Positions 37,108 through 45,373 of a stretch of DNA of 46,708 nt are shown piece by piece. The notes beneath the pieces are model-generated. The model worked only from the letters and a program-made list of their open reading frames with translations. It was not told where the DNA came from and did no database searches. Position numbers and translations under genes: made by a program. Position 1 is the stretch's first letter. Each line of letters starts with the position of its first letter. The DNA is from Candidatus Contendobacter odensis Run_B_J11 (GTDB lineage Bacteria; Pseudomonadota; Gammaproteobacteria; Competibacterales; Competibacteraceae): NCBI RefSeq assembly GCF_000531125.1, contig NZ_CBTK010000250.1:1-46708 (forward strand), given 5' to 3'.

Positions 37108-37479
37108 TTAGCTGCTGCTTAATACTTCGCGGAGTCGAGCCAGCCCGATAGGTTTGGTCAGGGTGATCACCGAACGCAAGCCATTGAATTCGGCTAACAC
37201 GCTGGCATCCTTGGCGTAGTCGGGACTATAGCCGGTGATAATGATCAGGTTGGCGGCGTAGCGTTGTTCCATCAACCATAAGACCAGTTCGTTGCCGTCC
37301 ATTTCGGGCATCACCATATCCATGACGATATGGGTGGGATGCAATTCATGGTAGGCGATTTGGAATGCATGACCGGTTGTGGTCGCCCGCGCCTCGTAAC
37401 CCAGGCCGGTCGCGACCTTGCGCACCAGCTCGCCAAATTCAGGTTCGTCGTCGACTACCAGAAGACGTTTATCGCTCAT
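37108..37479 (-). CDS. CheY-like single-domain response regulator
   Basis: 123 residues, receiver domain only. Acidic pair Asp 10/Asp 11, phospho-acceptor Asp 54 (IVMDMVMPEMDG), Thr 82 (IIITGYS) and Lys 108 (TLTKP) are all present. There is no output domain, so it acts by protein contact. It is convergent with the hybrid kinase, a possible partner. It lies 21 bases after the upstream Pat-like gene region on the same strand. Confidence 0.9.
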   Translation of the reverse strand: MSDKRLLVVDDEPEFGELVRKVATGLGYEARATTTGHAFQIAYHELHPTHIVMDMVMPEMDGNELVLWLMEQRYAANLIIITGYSPDYAKDASVLAEFNGLRSVITLTKPIGLARLREVLSSS

Positions 37480-37500
37480 TCAATGTGCCCTGCGGAAAAT

Positions 37501-40155
37501 TTACCCGGCGGATGATGCAACGCAATGAAGCTTCAAAATAACATGCTTCAGGCCGGGATCGTTAAGATCAGCATGAATGGAAAAGCCCAGCGACCGATCC
37601 AGTTGCAACATGGATTTGTTTTCTCGCAAGACTTCGCCGTGAATTTCGCTGATGCCCCGCGCCCGGGCGTAAGCAATGATCCGTTGCATCAGCAGATTGC
37701 CGAGACTCAGACGCATCATGGCCCGATCTACCAGAATGGAATACTCGGCCCGGTCGTTGTTCGGATCGGCGCTGAGGTTGACGATGCCATAAATCTCGGC
37801 CTTGCCTGGCAGACCCGGCCCCACCGCTACCAGCGCCATTTCCCGATGGTAGTCAATCTGGGTCAGCGTCGCTGCCAGGTCGTGCGAGAGTTCGCGGATC
37901 GGCTGGAAGAATCGCAGACGTAAATCTTCGGGCGAGGCCCGTAGCGCCAAGGCTTGTAGCGCCGGCTCATCTTCGGGTAACACCGGGCGTAGCAGTAACT
38001 CCTGCTGGTTGGGCAAGCGGATGGTTTCTTCCAGGTTCTTGGGATAGGGACGAATCGCCAACCGCTGGGCCGGGATGGGGGAAGTCGGAGTCAGTTGCAC
38101 TTGGGCATCCAGCGCGACCACGCCCCGCGCATTGACCCGTAACGGGTTGATCGCCAGTTCCGCCAATTCCGCCAGGTCAATCACCATCTGCGAGACTTTG
38201 ACCAGGGTTAGCGCCAGGGCATTGAGGTTGGCGCGGCGCAGCAGGCTGTAACGCAGCCGTTGATAAATCCGGGTTTGCGCCATGATTTCGCGGGCCAGGT
38301 GCAGATTACAGGGCGGCAGGCCATAGGCGATATCGTTGATGACTTCGGCTTCGGTGCCTCCCTGCCCAAAGTAAAGCACCGGCCCGAAGCGCTCGCCGGA
38401 GCGTGCCCCCACGGTCATTTCATAAGCACCATCGCGGGCCACCATCGGTTGCAACGCAAAACCCTTGAACGGGATCGACGGCACTACGCAGCGCAACCGC
38501 ATCATCATCAGGGTCGCCGTTTCCCGCACCGCCTCCGGGGTATGCAGATAACGGGCGATGCCGCCCACTTTCGATTGGGTCATGGCATCCAGGGAGATGA
38601 TCTTCAAGGCGACGGGCTGCTTGAGGCGAGCGGCAATGTCAGCGGCTTCAGCGGGGGAATGCGCCAGCAGGGTTTCCACCACCGGGATGCGGTAGGCGAT
38701 CAGCAACCGCATGGCTTCGCACTCATTGAGACTGCGGCGACCATCGGCCAGCGCCTCGGCGATCACCGCTTGGGCAGCAGCGACGTCCGGGCTAAATGCC
38801 TCCGGCAGCGACGGTGGAGTTTCCATTAACAGCGCCTGATTGCGCTTGTACTGGACGATCCGCATGAATGCCTGTACCGCGCCATTTGCGGTTTCATAGG
38901 TTGGTACTAGCTGCACCAGCAACCGCCGTCGTGCTTCCGCGCCGGTTCGTGAGCCTGGAAAACTGGCGATGATACAGCGGCGACTTTGGGCGAGACGCTG
39001 GATCAGGCTTTCGGCGACCGCCACCGTTTCGCTAAGGTCACTTGGCGTTTTAATCACCAGCACCCCATCCACCCCCGGATCGGTGAGTAGTAAATCCAGC
39101 GCTTGGCCGTAGGCGTTGGGGCTGGCCTGATCGCCGAGATCCACCGGATTGGGCTGGGCGCTGGGTTCAATCAGTTTTTCCAGTCCCTGCTGGGTGGCCT
39201 CGGAAAATTGCGCCAGCCGTCCGCCGAAGCGATACAAGGTGTCGGTGGCCAACAGGCTCATGCTGGAGCTATTGCTGAGGATTGCCAGCCGGTCATTATT
39301 GACGCGCTTGGCCGCTTTTAGCACCTCCACCATTTGCATCAGTTCATGGCTGTCTTCGACCCGCAGTAAACCGGCGCGGCGAAAAGCAGCGGCATAGACC
39401 GCATCACCGGGTTCTTCTTCCGGGTAACGACGCGGTTTCAACACGATCACCGGTTTCATTCGCGCCACCCGCCGCGCGGCTGACATGAATTTGCGGGCAT
39501 CGTTGATATGCTCCAAGTACAAAAGAATGGCACGAGTTTGGTAGTCACCGGCCAGATAATCGAGGACATCAGCTAAATCCACATCCAGGCTATCGCCCAA
39601 ATGGATCATGTGGCTGAAACCAAAACCGGAATGCTGCTCAATGTCCAGCGCAGTTTGTCCAATGGTGCCGGATTCAGTAATGAAAGCGATCTGGCCGGGG
39701 ATCAGCGGCTGGAGGTTCTGGCTGATGTTGAGTTGGGACAAGGGGATGCTGATTCCTTGGGAACTAGGGCCTAGCACTCGCAATAAATAGGGTTGAGCGG
39801 CGTCCAGAATGGCTTGAAAGAGGGCTTTCCGTTCGCCGGGCGGGATAGCGCGTGCTTCGCTAATTAGCACCACAGCGCGAGTGCCGCGCTCACCCAGTTG
39901 TTGAATCAGGGTCGGCGCTTCTCGCAGCGGTCGGGTGATGATGGCTAATGTCGGCGGGAGAGGCAGACTGGCGATATCGCGATAGGCGAGCGCACCTTCC
40001 AAAGCCCATCGTTCCGAGTCTACGGGCAGGATAGGGCCTTTGAAACCGCTGCTCATCAGATTACGAGCGACATTGATTTCGGTAGCGCCGCCGCCACCGC
40101 AAATGAGAGCAATAGTATCTGGCTTGAAAAGGGCATCGAGATTGCGAGTCGTCAT
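37501..40155 (-). CDS. Pat/PatZ-type acyl-CoA synthetase (NDP-forming) - GNAT fusion
   Basis: 884 residues. The N-terminal CoA-binding Rossmann domain (LDALFKPDTIALICGGG) is followed by succinyl-CoA-ligase-like domains (SQGISIPL, AFITESGTIGQTALD), an ATP-grasp region (CEAMRLLIAYRIPV, VALKIIS, YFGQGGTEAEV) and a C-terminal GNAT domain (LLRPVLPEDEPALQAL to SLGFSI). This is the architecture of protein lysine acetyltransferases such as PatZ, which acetylate acetyl-CoA synthetase and other proteins. The start at MTTRNLDALF fits the family; an in-frame extension to 40266 looks non-coding. No clear ribosome-binding site. Confidence 0.88.
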   Translation of the reverse strand: MTTRNLDALFKPDTIALICGGGGATEINVARNLMSSGFKGPILPVDSERWALEGALAYRDIASLPLPPTLAIITRPLREAPTLIQQLGERGTRAVVLISEARAIPPGERKALFQAILDAAQPYLLRVLGPSSQGISIPLSQLNISQNLQPLIPGQIAFITESGTIGQTALDIEQHSGFGFSHMIHLGDSLDVDLADVLDYLAGDYQTRAILLYLEHINDARKFMSAARRVARMKPVIVLKPRRYPEEEPGDAVYAAAFRRAGLLRVEDSHELMQMVEVLKAAKRVNNDRLAILSNSSSMSLLATDTLYRFGGRLAQFSEATQQGLEKLIEPSAQPNPVDLGDQASPNAYGQALDLLLTDPGVDGVLVIKTPSDLSETVAVAESLIQRLAQSRRCIIASFPGSRTGAEARRRLLVQLVPTYETANGAVQAFMRIVQYKRNQALLMETPPSLPEAFSPDVAAAQAVIAEALADGRRSLNECEAMRLLIAYRIPVVETLLAHSPAEAADIAARLKQPVALKIISLDAMTQSKVGGIARYLHTPEAVRETATLMMMRLRCVVPSIPFKGFALQPMVARDGAYEMTVGARSGERFGPVLYFGQGGTEAEVINDIAYGLPPCNLHLAREIMAQTRIYQRLRYSLLRRANLNALALTLVKVSQMVIDLAELAELAINPLRVNARGVVALDAQVQLTPTSPIPAQRLAIRPYPKNLEETIRLPNQQELLLRPVLPEDEPALQALALRASPEDLRLRFFQPIRELSHDLAATLTQIDYHREMALVAVGPGLPGKAEIYGIVNLSADPNNDRAEYSILVDRAMMRLSLGNLLMQRIIAYARARGISEIHGEVLRENKSMLQLDRSLGFSIHADLNDPGLKHVILKLHCVASSAG

Positions 40156-40290
40156 GGGAAGAGTTAAACATTCCAATAAACAAATAGTTCGGACAGTTTT
40201 CGGGAAGGCATGAGCGGGAGGTAGCCGCATCGGGTCGGCTTCGGAGAGGGTGGAGTTGCGAAACAACCCTCTATCCGTGCGAAGGAACCG

Positions 40291-40680
40291 ATGCGACTGT
40301 GCGACAGTGTAGTGGCGACGCCGGGGTTAAGCCAACCGTTGCAGCGGTTTGTGCGCGAGGTGCTGATGCTCCTGTGGATCATTCCGGGGCGGGCGACGTC
40401 TCTGAATTTGAGTCGCTATAGCCACTACGATGAGAAGACCTTCCGGCGGTGGTTCCAACAGGAGGTCAACTGGGCCGGATTGAATGTGGTGGTGATCCGG
40501 GCCGTAGTGCCGGCGCATCACCACCAAGTTCTGGCCTTCGACCCGAGTTTCGTGCCGAAAAGCGGGAAACCCGCCCCCGGTTTGGGGCGCTTTGGGAACG
40601 GCAGTGCCGGGCGGGCGGAACAAGGCTTGGAAGTAACCATCTCCCGGCAGAGTCCTGTCGATTCCACACATCTTGATCCC
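40291..40680 (+). pseudogene. transposase N-terminal fragment (IS remnant 1)
   Basis: The frame encodes YSHYDEKTFRRWF and then FDPSFVPKSGK-GLGRFGNGSAG, the first catalytic Asp region of a DDE transposase. It then runs into unrelated residues and stops. The rest of the catalytic domain is missing. The family is uncertain (IS4/IS701-like group). It starts immediately upstream of the Pat-like gene's start region. Confidence 0.6.
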
Positions 40681-40715
40681 AAGAGTTGCGGCCCTATTTG
40701 AAGGGGTAGGTCAAG

Positions 40716-40943
40716 GTGAGTGAGGCAGACGGAATGACGGAAACGGCGGCGGAGTTGGGCGGGGCGAACTTGGGGGATGCCCGGCTGAACCGACGGTTGG
40801 TGCGGGTGGCGGAACGCCTGGGGGCACAGCCCGGTGCCAGTATTCCGGCGGCCTGCGGGGGCTGGGCGGAGACGCAGGCAACGTATCGGTTGCTGGCCCA
40901 TGAGGCGGTGACGTGGGAGCAAGTGCTCACGCTGCACTGGGAC
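40716..40943 (+). pseudogene. Tn5-type (IS4 family) transposase N-terminal fragment
   Basis: About 76 residues of the Tn5-like DNA-binding domain (ELGGANLGDARLNRRLVRVA, then PAACGGWAETQATYRLLAHE). Homology ends abruptly at LHWDC near 40943, where AT-rich sequence of a different element begins. The catalytic domain is absent, so it cannot be functional. It was probably interrupted by the next IS. Confidence 0.7.
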
Positions 40944-41033
40944 TGTAGAAGTAAATTCTCTGTACATGACAAAAAATTTAACTTATTGAAATTGTGGTAA
41001 AATATTGCCTTTCTCACGAAGGAGATGAATATC

Positions 41034-41590
41034 ATGAATCAAATCCACGAGCTATCGACACTGATCAATCAAACATTTCAGGACTTTCGCTTTCCGTCAT
41101 TCCCGCGTCAGCGGGAATCCAGTAAGCCACTGAAAAAATTGGATACCCGCTTTCGCGGGTATGACGAATTTAAGGGGCTTGGCGAAAGTCCTGCATTTAA
41201 CTGGAATAAAGCGAGAATAGATTGTTTAGTTGGAATGCTCATTGCTTTACTGAGTACACGCAGTATGAATTTAACCGAATGAGCCATCGCTTTTCCAAAC
41301 GAGGCTAAACCCGATTCACGGTATCGGCGTATTCAACGTTTTATCCGTGATTATTTGCCCGATTTTGATAAATTTTCGCTATTTATCATGAAATTATTTG
41401 GTTTTTTAACTCAAGATTATTATTTAATTCTCGACCGAACAAATTGGAAATGGGGTAAAAAAATATTAAAAGACTTTTAATCGTTCCGGTAATTGCTTTT
41501 TGTTGGTCGTATCGTACTGGCGAATGGCAACCCGATTTAGTTAAACCGATTACAGTAAAAAAACATCTCCGTTCCCGATTTGCGGTTGCC
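41034..41590 (+). pseudogene. AT-rich IS4-like transposase, multiply disrupted
   Basis: Starts at the ATG at 41034 behind AAGGAGATG. The reading begins MNQIHELSTLINQT, is interrupted by MITE copy 4, resumes FNWNKARIDCLVGMLIALLS, hits a TGA at 41280, and continues in frame as RRIQRFIRDYLPDFDKF and LILDRTNWKWGKK. An internal deletion then joins it to a C-terminal piece in another frame (FCWSYRTGEWQPD). At least three lesions: insertion, nonsense, deletion. Base composition is much more AT-rich than the surroundings, consistent with import. Confidence 0.75.
41079..41193 (+). mobile_element. MITE family A, copy 4, inside a transposase gene (115 bp)
   Basis: Ends CAGGACTTTCGC and GCGAAAGTCCTG, with both internal hairpins perfect. 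Flanked by CATTT at 41074-41078 and 41194-41198. Removing the element plus one CATTT restores the transposase frame exactly (codons for Gln-Thr-Phe-Asn-Trp). Same orientation as copy 1. Confidence 0.95.
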
Positions 41591-41663
41591 GACTGCGGAG
41601 CGAACCGCTCCCCGGACTTGATGCCCGGAGATCAGTTCACGGTTGGTAATGCGCGGTCTCCCG

Positions 41664-41975
41664 TTACTTGAGCCGCATGTCATTCTTAACCGATGTCACG
41701 CCAGGAACGCCGCGCGCAACCTGCACCGCCTTGTTAATGTCTCCCTTGGAATTGACGAAGCCGCTCAATTGCACCACGCCTTTGAAGGTTTCAACGTTGA
41801 TCTCCGCCGAACTCAGCGCCGGATCGTTGAAAATGGCCGCCTTCACTTTGCCAGTCAGGACGGTGTCGTCTACATATTCCCCGGTTCCTTCCTGCTTTGT
41901 GGTCGAGGCGCATCCCAACAGAGAGGCGAGAAAAACGACGATGAAAAAGGTAGCGAATCGATTGAATAATTTCAT
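41664..41975 (-). CDS. BON-domain lipoprotein
   Basis: 103 residues. A lipoprotein signal (FIVVFLASLLGC, lipobox Cys at about 22) is followed by one BON domain (VDDTVLTGKVKAAIF through VTSVKNDMRLK), as in OsmY/DolP-like envelope proteins that contact phospholipid or stabilise the outer membrane under stress. CAGGAG precedes the ATG. It heads a run of small envelope-type genes on this strand. Confidence 0.88.
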   Translation of the reverse strand: MKLFNRFATFFIVVFLASLLGCASTTKQEGTGEYVDDTVLTGKVKAAIFNDPALSSAEINVETFKGVVQLSGFVNSKGDINKAVQVARGVPGVTSVKNDMRLK

Positions 41976-42114
41976 GCTGATACTCCTGGTGAATGATGAA
42001 TCTTAGAATCTTGGAATCTTGGAATCTTGCGTAGGGTGGAAAAGGGTTCAGAACTTTTGCTTCCAGTTCAAGAACCGTTCGGGATGAGCCGGTCGAACCC
42101 TGTTCTTTATTGAT

Positions 42115-42229
42115 CAGGACTTTCGCTAATAAACCTTGCGTCGTCATACTCGTGAAAACGGGTATCCAGTCTTTTCAGCAGCTTACTGGATTCCTGCTGA
42201 CGCGGGAATGACGAAAAGCGAAAGTCCTG
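42115..42229 (-). mobile_element. MITE family A, copy 5 (115 bp)
   Basis: Terminal repeats CAGGACTTTCGC and GCGAAAGTCCTG, reverse orientation relative to copy 1. Identical 5-bp flanks TTGAT at 42110-42114 and 42230-42234. Lies between the BON lipoprotein gene and the coiled-coil protein gene. Confidence 0.92.
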
Positions 42230-42291
42230 TTGATCAATGACCCTTCGATAGGCTCAAGGCGAACGGAAGGAGTGAAAGTTCTGAGGTTAGC

Positions 42292-42579
42292 TCATTTGAA
42301 ATGTGCTTTGAACGCATGCACGGAGTCCTTAAAAGCATCCCAGACATTTTCGGTTTCTGCTTTGAGTTGCTCCCAAGAGTCTTCAGTAGCAGCCTTGAGA
42401 GTCTCCAGCCTCTTCTCACCGTCCTGACGCATGGCATGCAGTGTGCTGAGCTGTTCCTGATATTTCACCTTAGCCTCCTTCTGGCTCTTGTGCGCTTTCG
42501 CCTCCAAGACATCCATTTCCGCGCTCCATTTATCGAGCCGTTGCTTCATTTTTTCCACATATTCGTCTTTTGTTGACAT
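42292..42579 (-). CDS. small coiled-coil protein
   Basis: 95 residues (MSTKDEYVEKMKQRLDKWSA and so on), almost wholly helical and highly charged, with heptad-like spacing throughout and no signal peptide. Its C-terminal AFKDSVHAFKAHFK is amphipathic. Similar short proteins are annotated only as hypothetical coiled-coil proteins and often occur with stress-type genes. CAGGAG lies upstream of the start. Confidence 0.75.
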   Translation of the reverse strand: MSTKDEYVEKMKQRLDKWSAEMDVLEAKAHKSQKEAKVKYQEQLSTLHAMRQDGEKRLETLKAATEDSWEQLKAETENVWDAFKDSVHAFKAHFK

Positions 42580-42649
42580 TGGGACTTGCTCCTGTTCTGA
42601 ATCGGGAATGAGTATCTGCTCGACGCATCACTCACGGTCTCATATTAAA

Positions 42650-42841
42650 TCACCTTCCCACATGCATTCCTGAGAAGGAACCCAAAACTCCGAAGGCGCT
42701 TAATACAAAAAGAATCACCACAATGATGACGACCACATTCAAGATTTTCTTGATGGTCGCATCCATCGGTATGTAATTGTTAATCGCCCACAGGACTACC
42801 CCGAAGACGACTAAGACAATGATTAATTGAATCAACGGCAT
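42650..42841 (-). CDS. Thivi_2564-like small membrane protein, copy 1
   Basis: 63 residues (MPLIQLIIVLVVFGVVLWAI and so on) with two hydrophobic helices separated by NNYIPMDATIKKI. The same protein is encoded again at 44066-44254 with only a handful of differences. It resembles the short inner-membrane family I know as Thivi_2564, of unknown function. AAGGAG precedes the ATG, within a leader partly shared with copy 2. Confidence 0.82.
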   Translation of the reverse strand: MPLIQLIIVLVVFGVVLWAINNYIPMDATIKKILNVVVIIVVILFVLSAFGVLGSFSGMHVGR

Positions 42842-42898
42842 GGCGCTTCTCCTTTCCTACTGCGTTAGAGACACTCTACAACACATCGCAGCCCGTCT

Positions 42899-42917
42899 CT
42901 GTGCGCTAGCGAACAGA
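42899..42917. repeat. leader hairpin shared with 44319-44337
   Basis: The 19 bases CTGTGCGCTAGCGAACAGA occur here and upstream of the second membrane-protein gene, at a similar distance from each start. The centre CGCTAGCG is self-complementary, flanked by CTGT/ACAG arms. It marks the limit of a duplicated module and may be a regulatory or processing hairpin. Confidence 0.6.
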
Positions 42918-42935
42918 AGCGGTAAGGCATTGAAG

Positions 42936-43050
42936 CAGGATTTTCGCCAAACTTCTAAATCTGTCATACCCGCGAAAGCGGGTATCCACGGGTTATCCGT
43001 CGCTTACTGGATTCCCGCGGGTGCGGGAATGACGGAAAGCGAAAGTCCTG
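42936..43050 (-). mobile_element. MITE family A, copy 6 (115 bp)
   Basis: The left end is CAGGATTTTCGC (one change), the right end GCGAAAGTCCTG, in reverse orientation to copy 1. Flanked by TGAAG at 42931-42935 and again at 43051-43055. Located between the first membrane-protein gene's leader and the end of the 43103 gene. Confidence 0.92.
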
Positions 43051-43102
43051 TGAAGTAAAGTGCATCCTGAACGGTTGAATTTCGGATGCACGGTGACCGC
43101 TC

Positions 43103-43699
43103 TCAACGCCAGTAGAAATCCAGCCGGGATTGGCCCGAACCCTCGATATGCGCTGTTTTTCGCTGGGGCTGCTGCGAGGCTTGATCGGTGGCACTGGCTT
43201 CCACGACGTAGTCACCCGGCGGCAGTTGGGCGAGAAACCAGGGGCCTTTTGATTCGACGCTCAGGACCGATCCACCGTGCGAATCCAGAATATTGACCCG
43301 GACCGCTGATAGATACTCGCCGCTGCCCTGCATCGCGAACATCAAGCGCAGGTTGAACTGATTGGACAGGGCATTGAGTTCGGCGCGTTCGCCTTCGCCC
43401 ACGCCGCCCGTTATGTAACGAATGCCTTGATCGATGCGGACCTGCATTAACCGGCTCGCCGGCGACCCGGGGGTAGCGTCCGATGATCGCGAAGGGGGCG
43501 CCGATTCCGAACCGGCATAGAAATTCGAGCGCGGCAATGGCGCAGGCATGACCGGCGCCGGTTCCTGATAGCGTGGCGATGCGTCCAAGTCGTAGGCCGG
43601 GGGAGCGTTATCCGCCTGCTGCGCGCTGGCCGACTGCAACATGCCGCCGCCCAGGATCAGCGCGGTTGCCATCAAACTTATCTTGTGCATCTTTACCAT
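43103..43699 (-). CDS. secreted protein with carboxypeptidase-regulatory-like beta domain
   Basis: About 198 residues. The signal peptide (KISLMATALILGGGMLQSASAQ) is followed by a low-complexity Pro/Ser-rich stretch, then a C-terminal beta-sandwich-like domain (AVRVNILDSHGGSVLS, then WFLAQLPPGDYVVEASATD). That is typical of CarboxypepD-regulatory-like or transthyretin-like folds in periplasmic proteins. Function unknown. The start is uncertain between ATGs at 43699 and 43690. Confidence 0.72.
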   Translation of the reverse strand: MVKMHKISLMATALILGGGMLQSASAQQADNAPPAYDLDASPRYQEPAPVMPAPLPRSNFYAGSESAPPSRSSDATPGSPASRLMQVRIDQGIRYITGGVGEGERAELNALSNQFNLRLMFAMQGSGEYLSAVRVNILDSHGGSVLSVESKGPWFLAQLPPGDYVVEASATDQASQQPQRKTAHIEGSGQSRLDFYWR

Positions 43700-43806
43700 T
43701 TTGAGAGTCTCTTTAGTCTGCTTGAAGGGCGCCGAAAATAGCGTTTCCGACGATGGATTTTCCCTCCGGGAGGAGGACATTTTTAGCGTCTCCAGCAATA
43801 CGGGTG

Positions 43807-44025
43807 CTAGCTGTTTTTGGGTACAAACAGCAGAAGCGTGCCCGCCAGTATCGCCGCCACGCCCGCCCAGACCGGGATATTGACCGTCTGTTGCTCCTTC
43901 ACCGTCAGTTCAATTGGACCGATCCTGGCTTCCTGTGTCTCCTTGGTGTAGCTGAAACTGCCATACGCCAAGCCCAGGACGCCCACCATGATCAGCGCGA
44001 TGGCTGCAATCTTAATTGCGTTCAT
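43807..44025 (-). CDS. small two-helix membrane protein
   Basis: 72 residues (MNAIKIAAIALIMVGVLGLA and so on), with one hydrophobic helix at each end and a periplasmic-type polar middle (SYTKETQEARIGPIELTVKE). It resembles the DUF3185-like small membrane proteins. The start at 44025 is chosen because GGAG lies directly upstream (GGAAGGAGACAAC). It lies 40 bases after the second Thivi_2564-like gene, probably one transcript. Confidence 0.78.
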   Translation of the reverse strand: MNAIKIAAIALIMVGVLGLAYGSFSYTKETQEARIGPIELTVKEQQTVNIPVWAGVAAILAGTLLLFVPKNS

Positions 44026-44065
44026 GTTGTCTCCTTCCACCGATAAAGCCTTACGGATTGATCCG

Positions 44066-44254
44066 CTATCCAACCCGTATCCCTTGCATGGAACCCAAGA
44101 GTCCAAAGGCGCTTAATACGAAGAGAATCACGACCAGGATGACGACCACATTCAAGATTTTCTTGATCGTGCCATCCATTGGTATGTAGGTATTGATCGC
44201 CCACAGGATCACTCCGAAGACGACTAAGACGATAACTAATTGAATCAAGGGCAT
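44066..44254 (-). CDS. Thivi_2564-like small membrane protein, copy 2
   Basis: 62 residues, MPLIQLVIVLVVFGVILWAI and so on. It differs from copy 1 (42650-42841) at only a few positions, mostly in the last ten residues. Two transmembrane helices, function unknown. AAGGAG and the GCGCC spacer before the ATG are identical to copy 1, so the duplication includes the ribosome-binding region. Confidence 0.82.
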   Translation of the reverse strand: MPLIQLVIVLVVFGVILWAINTYIPMDGTIKKILNVVVILVVILFVLSAFGLLGSMQGIRVG

Positions 44255-44315
44255 GGCGCTTCTCCTTTCATGCTGTATTAGCACTGAACGCACCCTACAA
44301 TGTTTCCTGGCAGGC

Positions 44316-44339
44316 GGTCTGTGCGCTAGCGAACAGACC
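44316..44339. repeat. leader hairpin of membrane-protein copy 2
   Basis: GGTCTGT (44316-44322) pairs with ACAGACC (44333-44339), and CGCTAGCG in the loop is self-complementary. It shares 19 bases with the hairpin at 42899 and occupies the matching place in the second module. Confidence 0.6.
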
Positions 44340-44458
44340 AAAAAAAATCACTAAAAATTTTGTATAAAAATTTTTGCCGCAATATCAGCAATTCCATACT
44401 ATGTTCAGGCTACGGCATTAAGAGGAGTCTATAGATCAGTGGCATAGAAGCAGGTTGC

Positions 44459-44680
44459 CTACTTCCAACTTGATCGAGATTTCAACGAACTTCCATCATC
44501 ACCGCCTTTGCTCGCCCAGTAGTCGGCGATTACTGCAAGGGCGCGGGCTTCAGCCGGTGAATTGGGCGCAGCGGTCAGCGCCCGGATCATTTTCAAGGCA
44601 TTGATGGCGCGGTCGCGGTCGGTCATAGTCAGATTCGCCAGATCAGCGCGGCGAATCGCTTTCAAAGTCATTATGGTCAT
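44459..44680 (-). CDS. small hypothetical protein
   Basis: 73 residues (MTIMTLKAIRRADLANLTMT and so on), helical and basic at the N-terminus, with TDRDRAINALKMIRAL and SPAEARALAVIADYWASKG. No signal peptide or known motif. The start at 44680 has only a weak A-rich ribosome-binding site; the ATG nine bases later is an alternative. It is accepted because amino-acid composition looks natural, but it is the least certain gene of this run. Confidence 0.5.
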   Translation of the reverse strand: MTIMTLKAIRRADLANLTMTDRDRAINALKMIRALTAAPNSPAEARALAVIADYWASKGGDDGSSLKSRSSWK

Positions 44681-44804
44681 TAGGTTTTCTCTTGTAGCCA
44701 AGTCGTTAAAATTTTCTCGCGTCGAAGTACGGTGAAAGGATCGGAACATTCATAAGCGCCGGCTAAAGTTTCAGCCAGTGGGCTTTAATCGGGGATCACT
44801 GCTG

Positions 44805-45107
44805 CTATTTATTTTGATATCCTTTGTGGTGATGATGGTTATATTGATAATTATGTTCAGAATAATGACGACGGTAGTAATGATGGCCGCCTCTGTGGTA
44901 CTGCCTCTGGTAATACCGATGGTTGTAAGAACGAGAACCGTTGTTGTAGTGATTTCTCTGGTATTGATGGCGGTTGTCGTCAACACGGATCGTGCTGCGA
45001 TCCTCGGTTCGATGATGATTGTAGGCTTGCGCGACAGCCAGCATCGGGGTTACTCCTAGCAGGACAGCGAGAATCCCGCCGAGTCTCATCCACTTGTTCA
45101 AGTTCAT
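44805..45107 (-). CDS. secreted His/Tyr/Asn-rich small protein
   Basis: 100 residues. The signal peptide (LGGILAVLLGVTPMLAVAQA) is followed by a mature part that is extremely rich in His, Tyr, Asn and Arg (YNHRYYQRQYHRGGHHYYRR, ending NHHHHKGYQNK). Such composition could bind metal ions or stick to surfaces, but no family is recognised. The start at 45107 is preceded by GGAAGG. It reads as periplasmic. Confidence 0.7.
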   Translation of the reverse strand: MNLNKWMRLGGILAVLLGVTPMLAVAQAYNHHRTEDRSTIRVDDNRHQYQRNHYNNGSRSYNHRYYQRQYHRGGHHYYRRHYSEHNYQYNHHHHKGYQNK

Positions 45108-45261
45108 CGAATGGCCTTCCAGAGAGTGGGTTAAGCGCAGGCCCAAGGTTATTAGCATCCTGAGCCGATGTTGTTTGTAGTACGGAGCTGGAAATTACCA
45201 TTACCCTATAGAGAAATCTGTTCGATAGCGCACATAAAATCGCGTTCTTGAGATTTAGAGA

Positions 45262-45303
45262 CAGGACTTTCGCTTGCAGTGATGAACGGGCATCTTGCCC
45301 GTT
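45262..45303 (+). repeat. MITE-A end fragment joined to a REP-like palindrome
   Basis: CAGGACTTTCGCT (45262-45274) matches one end of the family A MITEs, but no opposite end follows. A few bases later comes AACGGGCA-TCT-TGCCCGTT (45285-45303), the palindrome also found at 28325. It is a decayed or composite repeat. Confidence 0.5.
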
Positions 45304-45373
45304 TCACTAAAGGCGTCATGGCAGGCGGGGGCTTTCTTGGCGCAAAACTCTCATCACCGGCTGGAAACCGGTT

